Of a stretch of 37,539 nucleotides of DNA, positions 23,387-30,708 are shown one piece after another. A program made the translations under genes and the position numbers. The stretch comes from a virus. Under the pieces are notes generated by a model. That model was not told where the DNA came from and did not search any database. It worked only from the letters and a program-made list of their open reading frames with translations. Where the stretch lies: positions 1-37,539 of IMG/VR virus record IMGVR_UViG_3300037115_000070; one strand, 5' to 3'. Numbering within the stretch: the first letter of the stretch is position 1; each line of letters starts with the position of its first letter.

Positions 23387-23610
23387 TTGCGCGGCATCGG
23401 ATCAGGGTTGGAATCGGCAAAGCGCGGCAGCTCGGTCGGTGCGACCGGCAGCGGGCCGGTCACTGCCAGCACCTGGGCCTCGGTAACCGGCGTGCAGAGG
23501 TTGGCTTCGTAGGCCGCCGCGACGCCGTCCTGCACCTCGCGTTGCAGGATGACGCCCGGCGCATACAGGTCGATCGCCGCGATCAGGTCATAGTAGCTGC
23601 TTCCAGACAC
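23383..23610 (-). CDS. Small hypothetical protein (GTG start)
   Basis: 75 residues beginning (M)SGSSYYDLIAAIDLYAPGV and ending DSNPDPMPRK. The GTG at 23610 is chosen because AGGA lies 8 bases upstream and the preceding gene stops at 23622. The stop overlaps the next gene by ATGA. Its N-terminal half is helical (VILQREVQDGVAAAYEANLCTP). Unknown role, probably virion assembly by context. Confidence 0.65.
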   Translation of the reverse strand: MSGSSYYDLIAAIDLYAPGVILQREVQDGVAAAYEANLCTPVTEAQVLAVTGPLPVAPTELPRFADSNPDPMPRK

Positions 23611-23621
23611 GTCCCGGGTCC

Positions 23622-24563
23622 TCAGTTCTCGACGGCGCTGATGTTGACCGCGGTGAGCGCGGTCACCGAGATGGTCGCCACGCTCTCCGCCGCCAAGTCG
23701 ATCCAGTAGGGGGTGCGGAGCGTGAGCCCGGTCACGTTCGCCATCTGGCAGGTCGGCAACGCCACGTCCGCCGCGGTCAGCGCGGCCGAGTTCTCGTAGG
23801 TTCCGATGGTGCCGATCTGCGTTCCCGCCAGCGTGGCGGCGTTCGACGGCGCCGTGCCGGTGCCGTACGAGAGCTGGTAGGCGATCCCATCGCCGGCGTT
23901 GCCAGAAGTGTTGGTGATTGTGAAACAGACCGAGATAGCGATATTGCCCGACCGGACGGGCGTAATCGCGCCGGCAAGCCCCTGCATCGTGTAGGCCGAC
24001 ACACTCGCCGGGGCCGTTGGGTTGGACGGCTTCGACTGCACTGCGGCGCCCAAAACGGCCGCCTGTAACGCATACTTCCCGCTTGCGCCGCCAGAGTTTA
24101 AGAACGCCGCCGCAGTGTTCGCCGTCAACGTCTTCAGTGTTGCCCCGGTCAGCGTGCCGCCAGCCGGTGCTGCGACGGTCAGTGCGGTGATGATCTGCGT
24201 CGAGAAGATCACCACCGATTGGCCGTCGTTCAAGGCGGGGAGATGGACAGTCAGCGTTGCGAGCGTGCCCGCTGGTGTGAGGTAGATCAGTGTCGTGTTG
24301 GCCGCAGGGACGACACTGCCCCCGGTGGCGGGGGTAGCGGCATAGCTGGCAGCCAGCGCAGGCATTCCGCCGCCATCCCCAAGACACGCCCCCGGCGCGC
24401 AATTCGTGCCACCCCACGTCGCAACATGGCCGCTCGTAGTGGCGCTTGGATTAGTGGCAGTCACACGACCACTCTGCACAGCGGAGCTTTGTGCATATGT
24501 GACGTGCGGCAGAGAGAGGGCAATGAAGGTAGCAGCAAGGATAGCACGTATCAGGGAGCGCAT
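23622..24563 (-). CDS. Predicted secreted beta-rich protein with Sec signal peptide
   Basis: 313 residues from the ATG at 24563, which shares its first base with the preceding stop (TGATG). MRSLIRAILAATFIALSLPHVTYAQS is a clear Sec signal peptide, with likely cleavage after TYA. The mature protein is Ser/Thr/Ala/Gly-rich with strand-like repeats. It includes a SGHVATWGGTNC segment and a LTPAGTLATLTVHLPALNDGQ region resembling phage tail-appendage modules. A signal peptide is odd for a virion protein, so it may be exported to the envelope of the infected or lysogenic cell. Its partner is probably the GH54-like gene immediately upstream, which also has a signal peptide. Function unknown. Confidence 0.75.
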   Translation of the reverse strand: MRSLIRAILAATFIALSLPHVTYAQSSAVQSGRVTATNPSATTSGHVATWGGTNCAPGACLGDGGGMPALAASYAATPATGGSVVPAANTTLIYLTPAGTLATLTVHLPALNDGQSVVIFSTQIITALTVAAPAGGTLTGATLKTLTANTAAAFLNSGGASGKYALQAAVLGAAVQSKPSNPTAPASVSAYTMQGLAGAITPVRSGNIAISVCFTITNTSGNAGDGIAYQLSYGTGTAPSNAATLAGTQIGTIGTYENSAALTAADVALPTCQMANVTGLTLRTPYWIDLAAESVATISVTALTAVNISAVEN

Positions 24564-26479
24564 CAGAACGCCCCCCCGTAGTAGGCATGAACGTCGTTGT
24601 AATACGACACCGCCTGCGCCGTCGTTGGTGTCGTCCCGAGGATCGCCACCTCGGCCACGTCGCCGGTAAGCGGGGTGGAACCGCCGGTGCCAGACCCGCC
24701 AATACACAGTTTTTGTGCAAATTGCTCGGTGGTGCCGCTGCCAGTCCCTGGGATCCCATTGTTGACCGCAACCGAGACCGATCCGTTCAGATTATTTCCG
24801 ACCAACAGCCCCCAAGTGCCATCAGTCAGGGGGGCGGTTGCTGAGGCCGTGTTGGAAACGATTGTGGCCGTGCTCGCGATGGCCGAGAAACCAAGATACT
24901 GCGAGTAGGACTGGTTGTTGCCAACCACTGCCGCAGCCGTCGTGTAAGCCCCGGTTCGCCGTGCGACTGCCATTATGGCCCACAGCGGAGTGAGGGCAAC
25001 GTCAGGGGCTGCAGTGCATAGGTTCTGTGAGCCGTTAAAGTGCATCGTTGTGCGGCCAGAGAGATTGGCGAACGTCAATAATGGTTGATCCGCTCCCACG
25101 GGTTGGGATAACGCCACGGTTGGGTTATGTGCAATATTTGATCTATATTCAATTGACTGATTGTAGAGAGTGTTTACGGAACAAGTCGTTGCAGCGCAAA
25201 ACGCCTGAGCAGATGCATCGTCAAAATCGCCAGTTGGAGAAAATCCAACATTCTGCGTTGTGAGATCGCTGGCGCGCTCGATCAGCGCAGCATAGCCGGT
25301 GTAGCTGAGGCGCAAGCGCCGGAGGCCATACAGACCACCATTCAGCTGCGTATCAGTCTGCCGGGCGGTTCCACTAACGACCCCGCCCTGTTGGAAATCA
25401 GAATATGGAACAATCGTATCAACGAGAAGCGGTCCGTAGAACCCAACAACATTTGCTTGGACCGCTTGATCCGTCGCGAGCGTTGTTTCACCTGCGACGA
25501 TCGCGCCCTCGAAAAACTCTGTCGCCTCAAATGTGGCGTCGCCACCCGATCCGAGAACGATACCATTCTCTGTGATAGGTGGATTTACATATGGCACGGT
25601 CTGGAACAGAACGCGGAGCGTCCCTTTCGTCGCGTCCCCAACCTCAACCAGTTCGACGTTCGCCCCGTCATATTTTCCGAAAGCGCTCAAAATTATAGGA
25701 TAAAACGCCAGCGGCCCGGTCGGAAGCCAGCGTTCGGTGTCTAGCCCGACACCAAGTTGGGATGGGTTGGCGGTGTAGAAACCTGGATTGTAGTTATTCT
25801 CGTACGCCAGAGAGAACATCGCACCAGACGGACAGTTGGTTTGTGTCGGGCAGTTCGTGGCGACCGGGTTCTCAGCTAGTCCATAGTCGCCGCAGCAAGT
25901 CCCATACCAGTCGGCGGCTCGAACGTAGTAAAGCGTCTTCGGCGCGGCCCCAGTGGGAATATTCACCCCAGTCCGATTGCTGTTATCATAGCTAGACATG
26001 TTGTTAACGTTGTTAAGAACTGGCAATCCGTTCCTGTGGTCTATATTCCACGCGGCCATGTTTGCCGTGTAAACAAGCAGGTGGTTGGCATTGATGGTTT
26101 GATCGAATAGTTCGCTCACCAGACAATCAGTTCCCAAGCAGAAGCTGGCCACCGCGGCTGCGTTGTAGAGGCCACTGGCCAGCGACCCGATATTGGCGGT
26201 GGTGCTGTCGCTTGTGCGTTCCAACTGAAAGAGCGGGCCAGTATAAGCGCCGAACAGCCGGCGCGCCACGCTGTGCGCTGCGACACAATTCTGGCCCGCT
26301 GCGGCGATGATGTCGCATGGGCCGATTGGGTTTGGGTTAGCTGGGCTGGAGACGACGGAGGTCCCCGAGATCACACCGGTCTGCGACGGCGGGCCGCCAA
26401 ACTCACCAGCGCGCGCCGACGACGCGAGTGGAATGCAAGCGCAGGCCGCGACGATAAGGACGTGGAGATAGCGACGCAT
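24563..26479 (-). CDS. Secreted GH54-type alpha-L-arabinofuranosidase-like protein
   Basis: 638 residues. The signal peptide MRRYLHVLIVAACACIPLASSARA should be cut before Gly25. Residues about 53-350 match the ArfB/AbfB GH54 catalytic domain: GPCDI...CVAAHS, FQLERTSDSTTANI, FCLGTDCLVSELFDQ, and TCCGDYGLAEN with the vicinal cysteines C195-C196. AYENN gives E227, matching the known nucleophile, and GSGGDATFE gives D314, matching the acid/base. The second half (about 355-638) holds a second partial ArfB-like motif (ALIERASDLTTQNVG, FCAATTC) and a LamG-like jelly roll. Such enzymes remove arabinose from polysaccharides. The gene is visibly poorer in GC (some 60-bp lines near 40%) than its neighbours, suggesting recent transfer. 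Whether it acts on host glycans, in the virion or as a lysogenic factor is unknown. Confidence 0.82.
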   Translation of the reverse strand: MRRYLHVLIVAACACIPLASSARAGEFGGPPSQTGVISGTSVVSSPANPNPIGPCDIIAAAGQNCVAAHSVARRLFGAYTGPLFQLERTSDSTTANIGSLASGLYNAAAVASFCLGTDCLVSELFDQTINANHLLVYTANMAAWNIDHRNGLPVLNNVNNMSSYDNSNRTGVNIPTGAAPKTLYYVRAADWYGTCCGDYGLAENPVATNCPTQTNCPSGAMFSLAYENNYNPGFYTANPSQLGVGLDTERWLPTGPLAFYPIILSAFGKYDGANVELVEVGDATKGTLRVLFQTVPYVNPPITENGIVLGSGGDATFEATEFFEGAIVAGETTLATDQAVQANVVGFYGPLLVDTIVPYSDFQQGGVVSGTARQTDTQLNGGLYGLRRLRLSYTGYAALIERASDLTTQNVGFSPTGDFDDASAQAFCAATTCSVNTLYNQSIEYRSNIAHNPTVALSQPVGADQPLLTFANLSGRTTMHFNGSQNLCTAAPDVALTPLWAIMAVARRTGAYTTAAAVVGNNQSYSQYLGFSAIASTATIVSNTASATAPLTDGTWGLLVGNNLNGSVSVAVNNGIPGTGSGTTEQFAQKLCIGGSGTGGSTPLTGDVAEVAILGTTPTTAQAVSYYNDVHAYYGGAF

Positions 26480-26790
26480 CAGTCTTCCCATCCGGCGACC
26501 TGGGATCCGGCCGTTCCGTACACGCTGAGGCGCCCCTTGAACGTCATACTGCTCCAATCGTCGCCCTGGGCGCCGGCGCTCCCCGCGGGAGATAGGATCA
26601 GCACGGTGAGGTTGCCGCCGGCGCCGTCGTCACGCGCCACCGTCAACGTAGCCACGCTCTGGTTCTGCACGCCCACATTGTTTCGCTGCGTGTTTGCGGC
26701 GATGGTCATCAGCAGGTTGAGGCCGGTCAGCGACGCCGCGTTTACCGAGTGGTCAATGCCGGTCGAGCCGGAGTGCGAAACCCAGCCCAT
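26479..26790 (-). CDS. Hypothetical protein, probably structural
   Basis: 103 residues starting MGWVSHSGSTGIDHSVNAASLTG. It has Ser/Gly/Thr-rich strands (SVATLTVARDDGAGGNLTVLILSP) and an acidic end (WED). No signal peptide. It is coupled at both ends: TGATG into the GH54-like gene, and a 1-base overlap of its start (26790) with the preceding stop. Base composition is back to high GC. Not recognised. Head- or tail-completion roles are possible by position. Confidence 0.65.
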   Translation of the reverse strand: MGWVSHSGSTGIDHSVNAASLTGLNLLMTIAANTQRNNVGVQNQSVATLTVARDDGAGGNLTVLILSPAGSAGAQGDDWSSMTFKGRLSVYGTAGSQVAGWED

Positions 26791-27125
26791 CAGGCGCTCC
26801 GGATCGTTGCGGTAAGCGGGCCTTCGTTTGACGGACTCGGCGCCAGCGTCAGATACGCCTGGTTGACGGTGTCGATCGCGGTTACCACGAAATCCCCGTT
26901 GTTATGGTTGGTGCGTTCGACCAGGATCAGGTCATTGAGTGCGAAAGCGGCAAACGTGCCGTTGGCGGCCTGCACCTGTTTCGTTGTGGAGTTGACGAAC
27001 GTGCAGCTCGCGGTGACGTTCTTGGTCATCCCGACGTCGCGCGTGTGGGTGCTGCTCTCGGACTCGCTTGGCGTCGCCGTCTTCTGCACGTTCTGCCGTG
27101 TGCGGGTGCCCGTCGATGCGCTCAT
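26790..27125 (-). CDS. Hypothetical protein, probably structural
   Basis: 111 residues starting MSASTGTRTRQNVQKTATPSE. After a polar, Thr/Ser-rich N-terminus comes a beta-rich section (ASCTFVNSTTKQVQAANGTFAAFALNDLILVERTNHNNGDFVVTAID), which looks like a small barrel. No membrane segment. The start overlaps the previous stop by ATGA. Function not recognised. Confidence 0.65.
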   Translation of the reverse strand: MSASTGTRTRQNVQKTATPSESESSTHTRDVGMTKNVTASCTFVNSTTKQVQAANGTFAAFALNDLILVERTNHNNGDFVVTAIDTVNQAYLTLAPSPSNEGPLTATIRSA

Positions 27126-27322
27126 TTCGGTTGTAATTCCTCGTTGGAGGCGAAGTCACCGCAGCGGTCAGTGGGCTGCTTTTCGATCGGCACCGGGTAG
27201 CGTTGGCATAGTCCGCGCCGTGGATAGTCCACCGCGCCCGGCCGCGGCGCAGTCGGCGGCGGTGCGGCGTTCGGCAGCCGGAAGTAGAAGCATGCGTCGC
27301 ACCGATAGGTGTCCGGCAGCAT
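27122..27322 (-). CDS. Small four-cysteine protein (possible zinc ribbon)
   Basis: 66 residues with C-x2-C (YRCDACFYFR) and two later cysteines (GLCQRY, DRCGDF), giving a C-x2-C...C...C arrangement as in short zinc-binding phage proteins with a final CG(D/E)F. The middle is Pro-rich. It may bind metal, nucleic acid or a partner. It ends overlapping the next start by ATGA and begins 2 bp after the preceding stop. Confidence 0.65.
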   Translation of the reverse strand: MLPDTYRCDACFYFRLPNAAPPPTAPRPGAVDYPRRGLCQRYPVPIEKQPTDRCGDFASNEELQPK

Positions 27323-27324
27323 GG

Positions 27325-27831
27325 TCAGTCGCCGAGGAAGGCGTCATCGCGCCATTCAGGGGTCGGCGTGTTGGCCTGCGTGTTGGCCTGCGTGTTGGCC
27401 TGCGTGTTGGCCTGCGTGATCCTGCTCCGCAGCCTGTCGCCGAGCGTCATCGGTGAGGGCGGCGCGGCGTCCGTAGCCGCGCCGCCCGGTCGTTGCGCCG
27501 GGGGTGCATGGGGATCGTTGGCGTGCGGCGTCGGGCCGGTGAAACCGGACTGCGGGGACCGGTCGCTCCCAACCATCTCCGACTCGTTCCTGACGACTCG
27601 GCGGTCCGCGTCGGCCGCCGGGCGGAACACGTTGGTGGCCTTGGCATCGTCCGAGATCGGAACGGCGTGCCACTCCACGGGCTTGTTCGGCACCAGCACC
27701 AGCACGTCGACCATGCGCATGTCGCCGTCCCCGTGCACCTGGCCGACGACACCGACCAGGGAGCCGAAGTGCTCAAGGTGCAGGTGTTCGGGGTGCGGCA
27801 CAAAGGTGCCGATGTCGCCGAGCTTGACCAT
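27325..27831 (-). CDS. Hypothetical protein with C-terminal QANT repeats
   Basis: 168 residues. The N-terminal 75 residues look folded, with MVKLGDIGTFVPHPEHLHLEHFGSLVGVVGQVHGDGDMRMVDVLVLVPNKPVEWHAVP in strands and several His. The rest is low-complexity (Pro/Ala/Gly) with QANTQANTQANTQANT near the end. No known domain is recognised. A 72-bp gap separates it from the upstream gene, and the small four-Cys gene follows 2 bp later. Confidence 0.65.
   Translation of the reverse strand: MVKLGDIGTFVPHPEHLHLEHFGSLVGVVGQVHGDGDMRMVDVLVLVPNKPVEWHAVPISDDAKATNVFRPAADADRRVVRNESEMVGSDRSPQSGFTGPTPHANDPHAPPAQRPGGAATDAAPPSPMTLGDRLRSRITQANTQANTQANTQANTPTPEWRDDAFLGD
27368..27415 (-). repeat. Four exact 12-bp tandem repeats (QANT codons)
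   Basis: GTGTTGGCCTGC occurs four times without spacer. On the minus strand it encodes Gln-Ala-Asn-Thr four times. It is in frame and probably a hypervariable linker. Confidence 0.95.
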
Positions 27832-27903
27832 TGGGCGCGTCTCCCGTGGGGCTGTTGTTGCGTCCTCCCCAGGGTTTCAGTCAGCCGCCGCGTCGTGCAA
27901 GCG

Positions 27904-28110
27904 CTAAGATGTCTCATAATCGGCCTTTTGTGTCTCATAATCGGCCGGTTTCTGTCTCATAGTTTGGGCGCAGCGCCAAAGATGCTGGCGGCTCCGCCCA
28001 TACAGCGCGGTCAGCACCTTCCACGACACATGCGCCTGGCGGCCGCGCAGCACCGCGTCGCCGGTCTCGGCCTGGCGGTCCTGCGACCAGTTCTGACGTG
28101 CCGGCATCAT
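27904..28110 (-). CDS. Small basic protein with HTH-like segment
   Basis: 68 residues: MMPARQNWSQDRQAETGDAVLRGRQAHVSWKVLTALYGRSRQHLWRCAQT, then a C-terminal 7-residue repeat (ADYETQKADYETS). VSWKVLTALYGRSRQHLWRC reads as a short helix-turn-helix, so DNA binding is possible. It ends 72 bp before the next gene and starts just downstream of the large terminase stop, so it may act with packaging. Not recognised as a family. Confidence 0.6.
   Translation of the reverse strand: MMPARQNWSQDRQAETGDAVLRGRQAHVSWKVLTALYGRSRQHLWRCAQTMRQKPADYETQKADYETS
27910..27961 (-). repeat. 21-bp direct repeats TGTCTCATAATCGGCC
   Basis: The 16-mer occurs at 27910-27925 and 27931-27946, and its first 9 bases recur from 27953. 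The spacing of about 21 bp equals two helical turns. It encodes the ADYET repeat at the end of the small HTH-like protein. Confidence 0.85.
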
Positions 28111-28112
28111 GG

Positions 28113-29627
28113 CTACCCTCCAACTTCAAGCGGGTTCCACTCGTGCTCGTGCTGCACGCTGCGCTGTGCGCGCGCGCGTTGCTCTTTGCGGTCGAACACC
28201 GCGGCGTGCTCGCCAGCGCCGAGGCAGACGTATTGCAGCGCATCGTGCGGGTGGCTCGCCTCGTTCTTCTCGGGTTCGTCGTGGTACTCCTCCACGCCTG
28301 GGCGCACGCGGCGGAACCGGTAGCTGGAATTGAAGCCCTCGCGCACCAGGATGCAGCGCGGGCTGAGCGTCAGGCCGGGCTGGCCGTCGATCATGCGCGT
28401 CAGCGGCAGCGTCACGGCGTCGATTCTTGGGATCAACCGGTTGGTCGGCGCCGGGATGATGGGGATACCCGTCTTGCTGCTGACGATCTGGATCCATGAC
28501 TGCTCGCCGGCGCGCTTGTCGTTGCCGTCGGCGGCCGAGGGGTCGGCATAGCCGCGGATCGTCCGCGCGTTCGGGAAACGATCCTTTAATCGCCGCGCCA
28601 GCGCCTCGCCGAACCGCGTCGCTCCGGTGCCGGTCTCGCCAACCAGCTCGTCGATGATGCGCCATTGCCCGTTGGGCAGCCGCTGGTTGAACACCGCTGC
28701 CGGGTTCAGCCCGGCATCGAGGCCGATCAGCAGCGCCAGCCCCTCGATGAATTCAAGTTCGGTCAGCGCGGTGTGGACGGTATCGGCGAAGTCGGCATAA
28801 ACCGGGCGGCCCTCGCGGGAAAACCCCGGCTTGTTGTCGATCATGCGGGCGATGTACCAAGCCTTCCGCGCGTTGGTGCGAGCCTGCCCGCCGTAGTAGT
28901 CCGGCGTCAGGTTTATCAGGTTTTCGGCGTTCGGGCTGCGGCCACCTGGTTGCTGGAACAGGTCGATATCGAGCTCGGCCAGCATCGACGGGCTGAGCTT
29001 GAAAATGTTGGTGTAGAGCCAGGACCGCAGCTCGGGCGCGTTGGCGTCGGCCAGCACACCGTGCCAGTTCGGACCGCCGTCATCCATGTCGGGAAACCGC
29101 CCGGCGCGCCCGACCGCGAACGTCAGCACGTCCTCGTCCAGCAGATCGAGCTCGTTGAGATACCAGGCGGTCACCTCGAACCCGCGCATCACGTCTTCGG
29201 CTGCGTTCTCGCCGATCGCGAGGAAATACGCCTCGAAATCGACGATCGAGCCGTCATCGAGCTGGAAGTTGACCCGGTGGGTGGCGGGGCCGTTCTCGCC
29301 GCCGTTGAAGGTGCCCATCTCCCGGGGCACGAGCTTGAACCAGCTCGGCAGCGTGGTGCGCCAGAGCTGGCGATAGGTGTCACGCACCACACCGAACCGA
29401 AACAGATGCACCAGCGCCCGCTCGCCCTGAGCGTTCCTGGCGAAACGGCGTTTGCTGGTGGTCTGGCGGCTGCCGAGCTGCATCCCTTTGATCAGACAGG
29501 TCGTGGTTTTTCCCGACCCGATCGGGCCATTGAGGATCTGAACCTTCCGCGTTGCGGCCATGAACCGCTCGGCCACTGGCCCTGGCGGCCGCCACGACAG
29601 GCGGATCAGGCCGTCCTCGTCGCTCAT
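28113..29627 (-). CDS. terL: Terminase large subunit (ATPase-nuclease)
   Basis: 504 residues. It packages DNA into the procapsid through the portal, using an N-terminal ATPase and a C-terminal RNase H-type nuclease. Walker A GPIGSGKT lies at 34-41. The Walker B-like strand is VTAWYLNELDLL, ending in the catalytic Glu. The nuclease motif GLDAG lies in ALLIGLDAGLNP, with further acidic residues in GYADPSAADG and SHPHDALQYV. The length is normal. Its start overlaps the upstream ORF stop by ATGA. Confidence 0.93.
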   Translation of the reverse strand: MSDEDGLIRLSWRPPGPVAERFMAATRKVQILNGPIGSGKTTTCLIKGMQLGSRQTTSKRRFARNAQGERALVHLFRFGVVRDTYRQLWRTTLPSWFKLVPREMGTFNGGENGPATHRVNFQLDDGSIVDFEAYFLAIGENAAEDVMRGFEVTAWYLNELDLLDEDVLTFAVGRAGRFPDMDDGGPNWHGVLADANAPELRSWLYTNIFKLSPSMLAELDIDLFQQPGGRSPNAENLINLTPDYYGGQARTNARKAWYIARMIDNKPGFSREGRPVYADFADTVHTALTELEFIEGLALLIGLDAGLNPAAVFNQRLPNGQWRIIDELVGETGTGATRFGEALARRLKDRFPNARTIRGYADPSAADGNDKRAGEQSWIQIVSSKTGIPIIPAPTNRLIPRIDAVTLPLTRMIDGQPGLTLSPRCILVREGFNSSYRFRRVRPGVEEYHDEPEKNEASHPHDALQYVCLGAGEHAAVFDRKEQRARAQRSVQHEHEWNPLEVGG

Positions 29628-29866
29628 ACCCCGGCCCTTGTCTTGGTCGTCCCGGTTCTGCCCCCGTCAACGCGAGCAGGGTCTTTCGGCGTTTTTTTGG
29701 CCGGGCCGCCCCGCTGGAAAGTGGGCAGATCGAGAAAATGCACAGCGGCAGGGGGAACGCGCGGGCGCTCAGCGCGAAAACCCGGGTGCCCCCCCCGCCG
29801 CTTTTTTCGACCAGGCGCGCGCCCGGCTGGTGCGTCGGCCAGGCGCAGCGCCCGCGCGCGCGTCAC
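29624..29866 (-). CDS. Small basic protein between terminase genes (GTG start)
   Basis: 80 residues, Arg/Pro/Lys-rich: (M)TRARALRLADAPAG, a GRKKRRGG stretch, AVHFLDLPTFQRGG and a basic tail. The GTG at 29866 overlaps the preceding stop as GTGA, and its own stop overlaps terL as ATGA. That double coupling is the main evidence that this frame is translated. The high charge suggests DNA or RNA binding. Function unknown. A longer frame starting at 30004 is less likely. Confidence 0.5.
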   Translation of the reverse strand: MTRARALRLADAPAGRAPGRKKRRGGHPGFRAERPRVPPAAVHFLDLPTFQRGGPAKKTPKDPARVDGGRTGTTKTRAGV

Positions 29867-30129
29867 CGGGGGCGCCCACGGGCGGCCGGGCGTGGCGTGT
29901 GCCCTGGCGCGGCCGAGCTGACGAGGTCGGGCAGCAGCGCGCGCTGCTGCCGGCATCGATCGAGGATGCACGTGTGCGGTGGCAGCAGGTATTGGCATTG
30001 GCACTGTGGCAGCGGTTGCTGGCTCGGCGCGGCATGCTGATTGCCGATCAGTGGCCGGACAGGCGGATCGTCCTGGGATGTCAACGCCTTAGCCTCGGCG
30101 TCAGACTGCTTGCTATCAGACTGGCGCAT
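29863..30129 (-). CDS. Small Pro/Gln-rich ORF downstream of small terminase
   Basis: 88 residues starting MRQSDSKQSDAEAKALTSQDD. It has a QPLPQCQCQYLLPPHTCILDRCR segment with four cysteines and an Arg/Pro-rich end. It overlaps the small terminase stop by 14 bp and the next gene by GTGA. No known domain. Translational coupling supports it, composition does not. It may be a short accessory to packaging or a chance ORF. Confidence 0.45.
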   Translation of the reverse strand: MRQSDSKQSDAEAKALTSQDDPPVRPLIGNQHAAPSQQPLPQCQCQYLLPPHTCILDRCRQQRALLPDLVSSAAPGHTPRPAARGRPR

Positions 30130-30649
30130 CCGGGGCCTCGCTAAGTGGTTGATCCGACAGGATTTCCAGGACTGCGCCGGTGAGCGTCATGCCGAGGTCG
30201 TCCCCCGGCCCGCCTGCATCGGCAGTGCCAGCCGCGTCCATGATCGAGAGGTAGACAACCTGCCGGTTCGTCAGGTCCACCGCGAGCGGCTGGCGCTGGT
30301 GCACGTAGGGCAGCAGCGCGATCGCCGCCTGGCGCTTCTCGGCCATGGCTTCCAGCGCGGTGCAGGCCAGGCTGTCGCGCAGAGCGGTGACGTGGGCCGT
30401 TGCGATTTGTGCCAACACCTCGAGGGGGCTGCCATAGCGGCGCGTAAGGTAGTTTGCCCAGGCGACCGTGCGCTTGTTGCGGCTGCCCAGCGGTCGGCCC
30501 GCGCCGCGCGGCACGGCTGCCGCGCTCGGCGTGCCCGAGCGTGGCGCCGGCAGTCCCAGCAGGTCGAGCTGCTCCGCCTCGGCGCCAGGCGGTGCGCCCG
30601 ATGGGTCAGCCTCGTCGAGCACCGCAGTCAGCCCGTTCAACTCCGCCAT
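30116..30649 (-). CDS. terS: Putative terminase small subunit
   Basis: 177 residues from the ATG at 30649, chosen because AGAGG lies 6-7 bases upstream. A GTG at 30673 would add 8 residues. After an acidic, Pro/Ala-rich N-terminus comes GRPLGSRNKRTVAWANYLTRRYGSPLEVLAQIA, a basic DNA-binding-like helix pair often seen in small terminase-like phage proteins. A helical middle with QAAIALLPYVHQRQP and a loose C-terminus follow. It lies upstream of terL with two small genes between. It should recognise the packaging start site. Identification is from motif and position. Confidence 0.7.
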   Translation of the reverse strand: MAELNGLTAVLDEADPSGAPPGAEAEQLDLLGLPAPRSGTPSAAAVPRGAGRPLGSRNKRTVAWANYLTRRYGSPLEVLAQIATAHVTALRDSLACTALEAMAEKRQAAIALLPYVHQRQPLAVDLTNRQVVYLSIMDAAGTADAGGPGDDLGMTLTGAVLEILSDQPLSEAPDAPV

Positions 30650-30708
30650 ATCCACCCTCTTGTTAATTGCCACATCGGCCGCGAAACGAGAATGCCAGCA
30701 ATATCAAT

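Noticed and set aside
21423-23486. Plus-strand ORF of 687 aa opposite the portal gene
   Set aside because: It is a shadow of the portal frame on the other strand with biased composition. The portal motif is unmistakable.
27368-27415. CRISPR-like or iteron array of GTGTTGGCCTGC
   Set aside because: Units are contiguous, in frame in a gene and encode QANT, so it is a coding tandem repeat.
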